A stretch of DNA of 64,000 nt, from positions 620,001-684,000 of the forward strand of contig NC_023033.1 in NCBI RefSeq assembly GCF_000505665.1, written 5' to 3'. This stretch comes from Thermosynechococcus sp. NK55a. GTDB lineage: Bacteria; Cyanobacteriota; Cyanobacteriia; Thermosynechococcales; Thermosynechococcaceae. This document shows, piece after piece, positions 18,819 to 26,074 of the stretch (positions are counted from its first letter, which is position 1; every line of letters starts with the position of its first letter). The notes under the pieces are model-generated. The model made no database searches, had not been told where the DNA came from, and worked only from the letters and a program-made list of their open reading frames with translations. Both the position numbers and the translations under genes were made by a program.

Positions 18819-19856
18819 TCGGGACAAGCCTTCAGCGCGGCGACGATGCCGCCGGCCACGGTCTTGGCAAAACATTGCACCGAGAAACGCTGCGCGGCCT
18901 CCGAGACCAGAAAGGCAGCGATCGCCCGCTGATAGGCGAGATAGCGATCTTCCGGCATGGAACGCAGGAAAACGTAGAGATCAGCGTAGGAGGCAAAGCG
19001 CCGGCGGTCGATGAAACAGTCCGCGGGGATATATCGGTGACATCCTCGGCGCCCCAATACACCGGCACATTGCCGGCACAGAAAACGCATCGAAGATCTT
19101 TTCCGTGATATAGCCGCGCAGCCCCGCGACGTTTTCATAGACGAGGGAAGAGCGCGCCCGTTCGAGCACCGGCGCCTTGGCGGGTATGGCGCCCCGCCAC
19201 GAGGGAAACCAACGCACAAATCTGGGCAAGCTCCTTTCGACCTTATGAATGACCCCACCCAGCCGAGTCGGGAGTCGTGGTGACAAATCCCACCCGGGGC
19301 CATAGAGCGCAAAATCCTGCGGCGCATGGCGTTCGAACCAGCGAATCGCCCGCACCCGCTCCCGATAGAGATCCTGAGCGGGTCGCCAGACCGGCAGTGC
19401 CTTGTTGGCGGCAATCATCACCAGAAGCTGGGGCCGCCGGGCGTAACCATCGACCCTGCCCTTGCCCAAGGGATGCGCCAACCGAATCTGGGTCGCCAGA
19501 CCCTTTTCGACCAGCTCCGGCATCCACGTGAACACCCCCTGGTACCGGCGCAACCGGTGCTCATCGACATTGGGCGGATGCACCAGCCCGCATTCCATCA
19601 GGATCGCAAAGGTGGGAACGGCATGCCGGGTCGCATGGGCGTTGACGTGAATGACGAAATCCGCCTTTCGGCCGTGGAGATCATCCGTGGCCAGCAGTTC
19701 CAGACCCGCTGCCCGAAGTTCATCGCGCAACGCCAGCCAAGGGCGGCTTAACCCGTCACGCGTGCTCGGGTCGAGAAACGCCGCTGCGGAACCGTTAGTG
19801 TAGGAAAGAGCACCGAGCAGCGCTGCCGAAGGGGATGCAGAAACAGCCCGCATCAT
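18815..19856 (-). pseudogene. Alpha-1,3-fucosyltransferase-like (GT10) with two single-base deletions
   Basis: The first frame gives NKALPVWRPAQDLYRERVRA, YENVAGLRGYITEKIFDAF and other GT10 features up to about 19098. The neighbouring frame holds CAGNVPVYWGAEDVTD. A third holds YIPADCFIDRRRFASYADL to the stop at 18815. Restoring one base near 19098 and one near 19034 yields 348 codons including stop with the canonical fucosyltransferase order. Both lesions hit the GDP-fucose-binding motif region, so the product as sequenced should be inactive. It sits directly upstream of the flippase, overlapping by 4 bp. Confidence 0.85.
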
Positions 19857-19860
19857 TCAC

Positions 19861-20048
19861 TCAGAGGCGACATGAGTAGGGACGAGGTTTTTCGCCGCCC
19901 AGCTCTCCCAGACAAACTCATAGTTCCACATCTCGACATGACTTGCCGCCAGCTTTTCACGAAGCGCACGTCTGCGTTCCATTGCATTCGGAACGAAGTG
20001 ATGAAACTGGATCTGGAGAAAACGCACCCGCTCGATCCATTTGAATGC
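19861..20048 (-). pseudogene. C-terminal remnant of an FkbM-type methyltransferase
   Basis: On the minus strand 62 residues are open, from AFKWIERVRFLQIQFHHFVP through MERRRALREKLAASHVEMWN to FVWESWAAKNL, with a stop at 19861-19863. This matches the usual tail of FkbM-family proteins (IQFH..VP.A..RR and WNY.FVWE.W). A TAG at 20049-20051 ends the frame upstream, so the catalytic part is gone. An intact FkbM gene lies 0.9 kb upstream, but its tail is different, so this is debris of another copy. Confidence 0.6.
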
Positions 20049-20064
20049 CTAGGAAAACATCGCC

Positions 20065-20866
20065 TTAAGACTCGGCATCACGGCATTTCTCAAATGTAAA
20101 TATTGCCAAGCAATATTTTTGTTGACCCGTGTGCAGCAGGGCTTTCTCTAAATCTTCAGATACCACAAACTTATTACTATCCTCCGCGTATGCCAATCCT
20201 TTAAGCAGCAAGCCTTGCTCCGCTGCATACCGAGCTATCTTGAATGGATCAATAATACAGTGCGCATTGAATTCCACGCGCTCGCGACCAACAGGTGCCG
20301 ACAAGTAAAAGATCCCACCAGGCTTGAGCATTTTTGCCATATTCTTTAAACCCAGCAAATGCCCATCCGGTGCGATCGGATCGCCATAGCGGCCCAATCC
20401 GAAATGCTCCAACGCATGCAGGCACGACAATGAATCACAATAATTGTGAAATGAATCTGGCAGATTCATCACATCTGCTTGCTTGAACACAATGCCAGGA
20501 ACTGGCGCAGTAATCGGCCGCACATCAATTACCTCGATCTCCCTGAAACTTGCGACGTGTGCAACAAAACCGTCTACACGGGAACCCACATCGACATGTT
20601 TTTCGGGAGCGTCCGCATGTATCAGCCGGGCAACATAAAGGTCCTGCCAGAAGTATTCGTTGGAGGTGGAGCCCCCTTCTTCAAACCAATCGTGCAAACA
20701 TGGCATGAATGAGATTGAGCCACCGTACCTTGCCTTGAATCGTAACAAGTCGGCCAAGTAAGCGGGGCAACCCCTTGAGTGCCCTGCCAAAACGCCTCAC
20801 GTCCAGACCGAGCTGGACACATAATAGCCAATGCAATTTATAAAGAAGGTTTCTCACACTCGACAT
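20065..20866 (-). pseudogene. DUF268 family protein with a one-base insertion near its start
   Basis: From 20866 the first frame reads MSSVRNLLYKLHWLLCVQLG and then ALKGLPR. The next continues YLADLLRFKARYGGSISFMP to CRDAES at 20065. Removing one T near 20761-20763 gives 267 codons including stop. HVDVGSRVDGFVAHVASFRE and VIDVRPI are the DUF268 core, a methyltransferase-like fold; LHALEHFGLGRYGDPI follows. DUF268 genes commonly occur in glycan loci, but the activity is unknown. Translation from an internal start (20790 frame) would still give most of the domain. Confidence 0.75.
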
Positions 20867-20911
20867 TCAAGCTGATCAGAAATAGTAAGTAGCGAAACCG
20901 TTCCCGCGTCA

Positions 20912-21643
20912 TCAAATTTGTTTCCAGCGTTGTTGCCATCGACGATTATCGACAAAAATTGCATTTATATAAGTGTCGGCATACAAAAAATAATCATTTT
21001 GCAGCATTTCATTTAATATCTCTTGTCTTCTTTTCGGCTCTTGACGCGTCTCATATTCAATTACCTCGACACATACACAAAAAGGCCTAAATTTTTCCCA
21101 TTCGATTGCCTCAATTATTTCGTAGTCAAGCCCCTCAACATCTAGATTCAAAAAGTCCAAATAGTCAAATTCTGACAAGATTTCATTTATGCCTTTTACT
21201 TCGACTGAAACAGTATCAATGATACGATGCCCGTTTGCCACATAACGGCGAGCCTCTTCCTCAGAAAATGTGCTCAAGGTAGGAGGATCCATTATAAAAA
21301 AATCTGCATACCCATGCGTCGCAGAAATACCGCATTGCATAATTTTGTCTCGTTGTCGCTTTCGTCGAAGAAGTTTTGCATAGTATGGGTTGGGCTCAAC
21401 CAAAACCCCACTATGTCCAGCTGCATATAATAGGGCTGTATTCGATAGAAAATAGGGGTGATGGGCTCCAATATCTAGATATCGAAGTTGCTTTTTACCG
21501 TTAGTAAAGTTGGTCAAGATAAAATTTATAATTAAATCTTCTCCACACTGGGAATAAGAAGTTCTTTTGTAAAAAGAAGACGGAACATTGCTCTCAATTA
21601 TCTGCTTCAACATACGCATAAACACCGCTTTCAAGTTAAACAT
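20912..21643 (-). CDS. FkbM family methyltransferase
   Basis: About 243 residues. The N-terminal SYSQCGEDLIINFIL and RYLDIGAHHPYFLSNTALLY are FkbM hallmarks, the latter binding SAM. VEPNPYYAKLL, then IDTVSVEVKGINEIL and DFLNLDVEGLDYEIIEAIEW complete the family core. It probably O-methylates a sugar of the island's glycan. The ATG at 21643 overlaps the preceding methyltransferase by 8 bp; an alternative ATG at 21619 lies in a near repeat of the same sequence (cataaacaccg at 21617 and 21641). The gene is strikingly AT-rich against its upstream neighbours, pointing to a different origin. Confidence 0.82.
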   Translation of the reverse strand: MFNLKAVFMRMLKQIIESNVPSSFYKRTSYSQCGEDLIINFILTNFTNGKKQLRYLDIGAHHPYFLSNTALLYAAGHSGVLVEPNPYYAKLLRRKRQRDKIMQCGISATHGYADFFIMDPPTLSTFSEEEARRYVANGHRIIDTVSVEVKGINEILSEFDYLDFLNLDVEGLDYEIIEAIEWEKFRPFCVCVEVIEYETRQEPKRRQEILNEMLQNDYFLYADTYINAIFVDNRRWQQRWKQI

Positions 21644-22133
21644 AAACACCGTTTGCGTGCGGCACGTAGGCCTGGGAGTAATCATCCACATCGGCATGCT
21701 CGGTGTGCCGCCAGTCGTAGCGGCGCACGTTGACGAAGCCCGCCTCGGTGAGGTTGCGCGAAAGCGAGTCGAAGTCGAAGACGTTGTAGTGGATGTTGTA
21801 GAGATAATCCTGCCGGCCAAACAGCGGGCCGATCACGAGGTCGAGTTTGCCGAAGCGGCGGTAGACCTCGCAGATCTGCGCGAAGTCTGGCACGGAGATG
21901 CGCAGCACCCCGCCCGGCCTGAGCACGCGATGCCATTCCTTCAGCACCCGCGGCACGTCACGCCGCTTGAAGTGTTCCAGCACATGGCAGTTGTAGATGA
22001 GGTCGACCGAGCCATCCGGGATGAACGACAGGTTGTCGATGGTAGCGACATGGTCCACATGGGGATAATCGATGGCATCGATATGGACGAAGCCGGGAAT
22101 GTGGCGCTTGCCGCAGCCCAGGTGGAGTTTCAT
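21636..22133 (-). CDS. Small class I SAM-dependent methyltransferase
   Basis: A 165-residue protein beginning [20 protein letters not shown], a compact SAM-binding start. [20 protein letters not shown] and [13 protein letters not shown] complete the core. Such short methyltransferases with an HxLEH motif are common in O-antigen loci, where they modify sugars. The acceptor is unknown. Its ATG overlaps the acetyltransferase stop by 4 bp. It is GC-rich like the 16.8-19.8 kb section. Confidence 0.85.
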   Translation of the reverse strand: MKLHLGCGKRHIPGFVHIDAIDYPHVDHVATIDNLSFIPDGSVDLIYNCHVLEHFKRRDVPRVLKEWHRVLRPGGVLRISVPDFAQICEVYRRFGKLDLVIGPLFGRQDYLYNIHYNVFDFDSLSRNLTEAGFVNVRRYDWRHTEHADVDDYSQAYVPHANGVYV

Positions 22134-22678
22134 GATCTTACCCCCTTTGCGTTCAAGGCCTGGCGCCCGTTTTCCCGCCGGATTTCGGCGGGGAGCAAGG
22201 TTTTCACAATGCGCGCCGGTACGCCAGCAACCAAGACGTCCTCTGGCACATCCTTCGTTACAACCGCTCCCGCAGCAACGATGCTGCGGCTGCCGATTCT
22301 GACCCCCGGAAGAATGATGGCGCCTGTGCCAATCCAGACATCGTCGCCGATTTCGACGGATTGATTGATGCCGACCGCGGTGATGGGCAGTGCAGCAGGA
22401 TCGTGCGTGGGAGTCACGATGCGGGTATCAGCCGCGATGGCGCAGCGTTCGCCGATGCTGATATGGCCTTGCGAGGAAGCCCACAGGTAAACGCCGGGGC
22501 CTATCGAGGTGTTGGCACCGATGCGGACATGCCGCGACCATGCGATTCTGACGCGATCGTAAATTTGCGCACGCGGCCCCAAGTACCCCAGCCGCAGACG
22601 GAAATAGGTCATACGGATGCGCATGAAAGCTTTGCTCGGGAGGGCGAAGGCGTAGGCGATTGATTTCGCAAAGGTCAT
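22130..22678 (-). CDS. Left-handed beta-helix acetyltransferase (WcaF/serine-acetyltransferase-like)
   Basis: A 182-residue protein. The middle carries hexapeptide turns ([64 protein letters not shown]) ending in [13 protein letters not shown] holds the catalytic histidine position. It probably O-acetylates a sugar using acetyl-CoA. It is the first gene of the island's minus-strand series, so the promoter should lie in 22679-22894. The frame is intact. Confidence 0.88.
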   Translation of the reverse strand: MTFAKSIAYAFALPSKAFMRIRMTYFRLRLGYLGPRAQIYDRVRIAWSRHVRIGANTSIGPGVYLWASSQGHISIGERCAIAADTRIVTPTHDPAALPITAVGINQSVEIGDDVWIGTGAIILPGVRIGSRSIVAAGAVVTKDVPEDVLVAGVPARIVKTLLPAEIRRENGRQALNAKGVRS

Positions 22679-22894
22679 CTCATCAGCTTTGTAAGCTTCG
22701 TATCATAGTATCTGCTAAGGGGGGCGGGCGTCTAGGGATTAGTATACTCAGAGATTGCAGCCCCACTCTCAGGGTGTTTTAGGCAGAGTTCTGTACTACC
22801 TATGTTGACTTCAGGACTTGTCTCCCAATCTTTTGGTTAAGGCAGTCAGAATCCAGTACACTGACTGGCATCAAGCTTCTTTGGCACCAGGGTC
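22679..22894. promoter_or_regulatory. Divergent intergenic region between the island and FHA-ABC gene 1
   Basis: A 216-bp gap separates the first island gene (minus) from the FHA-ABC gene (plus), so it must hold both promoters unless the island is read through from elsewhere. I could not fix a clear -35/-10 pair by eye. The right border of the foreign composition appears to fall here. Confidence 0.4.
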
Positions 22895-25800
22895 ATGACT
22901 CAAGCAGCGTGGTTAGAACTGGTCAAATCAGTGAGTGAGCAGGGCGTCCAGTTACCCACCGGCGGACTGAAAATTGGCCGTGCCCCTGATAACGACCTTG
23001 TTCTCAACGATCCTTCTGTTTCCCGCCACCATGCTTACTTGGGATGGCAAGAAGGGAGAGTACATTTAACTGATCTGGGCAGTAAGGCAGGTACCCATCT
23101 CAATGGCCAGCCAGTTGTGCCCAATACCCCTATTCCTCTAGAAAATGGTGACTTAATCACGCTTGGCAACTCAGCAGTGCGTTTTCGCCTGGTTTGGCAG
23201 TATCAGGAATATCAGCCCGGCACTCTCGAGGTGGGTGGGCCTACTGAAGTTCCTGTGGTTGAAGTTCGCACAAAAACGTGGCGACAACGTTGGGGATTAA
23301 GGGAGCAAACTAGTCTTTTGGGAACGCATCCTGGCTGCGATGTCGTGGTGGATACTCCTGAACTGCTGCCCTGCCATTTGAAGTTGCGCTTTGTCGATCA
23401 GCATCTTCAGGTCATTGATCTCAGTAACCCGCAGCCAGCGATGCACCCGTATTTGGGAATCGGGGAAAGCTATGCTCTGACAGAGTTTGTTACTCTCACC
23501 TATGTAGGACAGGAGTTGCCTGATTGCATTGATACCCAGCGCCATGCCATTGCCTTTAGCCCAGCGACAGAGTTGCGTTTGACCAACACGGCAACGGTAC
23601 TCGCCATTCCTGAGGCAGATGGCACACCCACTGTCCCTGTGAAGACGATTTCGCTGGTGGGATACAACACGTTCACGATCGGCCGCGATCCTAGTAATGA
23701 TTTAGTCATTGAGCATCCGACAGTCTCGCGTCACCACGCCAAAATTGAGCGCCGCAATGGCGATTTAATTCTCACGGACTTGGCATCCAGCAACGGCACG
23801 TTTGTCAACGGCCGTGAGGTAGAAACACCCACACTGCTGCGGGTGGGGGATAGTATCCGCATTGGCAGCGATCGCCTTGTTCTCAATGTCGATGAAACCC
23901 TGACCCAATATGCTGAATCGGGTCACATGCGCCTGGATGCCATCAACCTCACTAAGGTGGTGGGTAAAGGGACGCGAATTCTCCACGATATTTCCCTATC
24001 AATCATGCCCAAAGAGTTTGTGGCCATTCTGGGTCCCAGTGGGAGCGGTAAGTCAACACTCCTCGATGCCCTCAATGGATTGCGGCCAGCAACAACGGGA
24101 ACTGTACTGGTCAATGGCACAAATTTCTACCGCAACTATCAGGCCTTTCAAGCGCAATTGGGCTATGTACCACAGAAAAATATCATTCACGAGGAACTGA
24201 CGATCGCCCAAGCTTTGGAATATGCAGCAAAACTACGGATGCCCCCCGATACAACTGCAGCAGAACGCCAACGGCGGGTGACAGAGGTGTTAACAGAATT
24301 GGGACTGAACCACCGTCGGGATGTGCCCATTTCGCGTCTGAGTGGGGGTCAACAGCGGCGAGTATGTATTGGAGCAGAATTGCTGACCCAGCCCAGTCTT
24401 TTCTTCCTCGATGAGGCGACCTCTGGCTTGGATCCCGGCACTGAGGCGGACCTGATGTTTTTGCTGCGGCAGTTGGCAGATCAGGGGCGAACGATCCTCA
24501 TCATTACCCATGCCACCCAAAACATCCGGGAGTGTGATCTGGTGATCTATTTGGCGGAGGGCGGACGGCTCGCCTACTTTGGCCCCCCTGATCAACTGCT
24601 GCCCTATTTCCGCGCCACCTTTGGCGATCGCTTGAGTGGCATCAAGCTCGAGGATTTCTCTGGCATCTACCGTGCCTTAGACAAGGAGAAAAACCCCCAT
24701 GCCCCCACTTCAGAAGAGCTAGAGCAGGCCTACCGGCGATCGCGCCTCTATCAGGAATATGTTGTGGGACGCCAACAGGCGCTGGCTTACATGCCCGATG
24801 AAAGTCAGCGGTCCCCCAAGGGCAAGTCCGGTCGCAGCAGTGAACCGAAATCCAAAATCTCCCCTTGGCAACAATTTCTCATTCTCATCCACCGCAATCT
24901 CACTATCCTCAGTCAAGATCGCATCCAGCTGCTGCTGACCCTCTTAATTGCTCCCTTGCTCGCTAGTCTGAATTTTGTCTCTTGGCGGCGGGATCTCTTT
25001 AATCCCGAAACGGGGAATGGGGGTCAAGCCCTGACGATGATTTTTGTCACCAGTCTCATTGCGGTGATGATTGGTGCGATGACGACAATGCGCGAGTTGG
25101 TCAAGGAGGTGGAAGTTTATCGGCGGGAGCGGTTGGTTGGCCTGCGACTGTTGCCCTACCTTGGCTCTAAGGTGGCGATCGCCCTTGGTCTGGCCCTTTA
25201 TCAAGCGGCCACCTACCTTGCGGTAACAAAACTAGCAGTGGATTTACCGGGAGATTGGGGTGTCACCTTTGCCATGTACATCACCTTTGCCCTTGCCATT
25301 TTTGGCGGTATGGCGATGGGCCTTTTGGTGTCTGCCCTGGCCCCTAGCCAAAACATTGTGCCTCTGCTGGTGCTAATGTTTTTAGTACCACAAATTATCT
25401 TTAGTGGCGGTATTCAGCCCGTTTCTTCCTTTGGGTTGCCGGGGCAGATCATCAACCATCTGACGGTGATTAAATGGCCCTTTGAGGCGATGGTAAAGCT
25501 CACGGGTATGGGAGATGACATTGCCAATGACCCCTGTTGGCGGGAGCCAGAGGAAGAGCGGCAAAAAATGACCGAACAGATGCAGCGGGAGTTTTGTCTT
25601 TGCTATGGCCCCGGCCTCTTTCAAACCTGCAACTTCCCCGGAATTCGCTCCAAATACGTACCCACAGTGGATGAACCCGCACCGCCGCAGCCAGAGCCTC
25701 CCGGCGATCCCCCCAATGATCCGGCGGCGCTCCAGGACTACCTCCGACGGCTGCAAGCCTATCAGGCGGCAATGGACGAGTGGGAAGTAAAATACTCCGA

Positions 25801-25984
25801 GTGGAATCGCCAGCGCAGTCGCGCCATCAATGAAGCGCAGGGCACCATCAGTCGCTTCCAGCGGGATCAAGGGTATATGTTTACCGTGAATGTGCAACGC
25901 CATTGGCGGGATCAAAGCCTTCTCATCTTGGCAATGCTGGTGGCTTTACCCTTCTGTCAAAAACGCCGGGACTTTGGCCGTTGA
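22895..25984 (+). CDS. FHA-domain ABC half-transporter (ABCG-like), paralogue 1
   Basis: A 1029-residue fusion. FHA 1 spans about 20-100 (IGRAPDNDL, SRHH 43-46). A degenerate FHA spans 130-205 and lacks the SRH triad. FHA 3 spans 250-332 (IGRDPSNDL, SRHHAK 279-284, SSNGTFVNG). The ATPase follows: Walker A PSGSGKST 381-388, signature LSGGQQRR 482-489, Walker B LFFLDEAT 502-509, His539. The membrane part runs about 676-845, with a last helix near 1005-1022. Between them is a loop of about 160 residues with five Cys (881-912), a Pro-rich hinge (928-943) and a helical stretch. FHA domains bind phosphothreonine, so activity may be kinase-controlled. Substrate unknown. A paralogue lies at 36542. 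Confidence 0.9.
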   Translation: MTQAAWLELVKSVSEQGVQLPTGGLKIGRAPDNDLVLNDPSVSRHHAYLGWQEGRVHLTDLGSKAGTHLNGQPVVPNTPIPLENGDLITLGNSAVRFRLVWQYQEYQPGTLEVGGPTEVPVVEVRTKTWRQRWGLREQTSLLGTHPGCDVVVDTPELLPCHLKLRFVDQHLQVIDLSNPQPAMHPYLGIGESYALTEFVTLTYVGQELPDCIDTQRHAIAFSPATELRLTNTATVLAIPEADGTPTVPVKTISLVGYNTFTIGRDPSNDLVIEHPTVSRHHAKIERRNGDLILTDLASSNGTFVNGREVETPTLLRVGDSIRIGSDRLVLNVDETLTQYAESGHMRLDAINLTKVVGKGTRILHDISLSIMPKEFVAILGPSGSGKSTLLDALNGLRPATTGTVLVNGTNFYRNYQAFQAQLGYVPQKNIIHEELTIAQALEYAAKLRMPPDTTAAERQRRVTEVLTELGLNHRRDVPISRLSGGQQRRVCIGAELLTQPSLFFLDEATSGLDPGTEADLMFLLRQLADQGRTILIITHATQNIRECDLVIYLAEGGRLAYFGPPDQLLPYFRATFGDRLSGIKLEDFSGIYRALDKEKNPHAPTSEELEQAYRRSRLYQEYVVGRQQALAYMPDESQRSPKGKSGRSSEPKSKISPWQQFLILIHRNLTILSQDRIQLLLTLLIAPLLASLNFVSWRRDLFNPETGNGGQALTMIFVTSLIAVMIGAMTTMRELVKEVEVYRRERLVGLRLLPYLGSKVAIALGLALYQAATYLAVTKLAVDLPGDWGVTFAMYITFALAIFGGMAMGLLVSALAPSQNIVPLLVLMFLVPQIIFSGGIQPVSSFGLPGQIINHLTVIKWPFEAMVKLTGMGDDIANDPCWREPEEERQKMTEQMQREFCLCYGPGLFQTCNFPGIRSKYVPTVDEPAPPQPEPPGDPPNDPAALQDYLRRLQAYQAAMDEWEVKYSEWNRQRSRAINEAQGTISRFQRDQGYMFTVNVQRHWRDQSLLILAMLVALPFCQKRRDFGR

Positions 25985-26074
25985 AATCCTGCAAGCTTTT
26001 AGGCCAAATTTTTTAGTGATTTTTTAATCAATAATGAATAAAGTCATCCGTCGCCATTTTGTTTTTACAATCCT

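Larger units (their letters stand above)
7531..22700. other. Putative laterally acquired surface-polysaccharide island
   Basis: Between the DUF309 gene and the first FHA-ABC gene lies a block of about 15 kb with an IS remnant on its left edge. All its genes are on the minus strand and all concern glycan assembly. The HIP1 octamer GCGATCGC, present about a dozen times between 2.0 and 5.8 kb, is seen only at 9841, 12848 and 18918 between 8.2 and 22.7 kb. Composition shifts in blocks: one 60-base line at 17161 is 62% GC, another at 21001 is 38%. Many genes here are broken. Edges are inferred from gene content, not from attachment sites. Confidence 0.75.

Noticed and set aside
25382-25915. Minus-strand 177-residue frame inside the FHA-ABC gene
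   Set aside because: It is antisense to a well-supported coding region, with no motifs.
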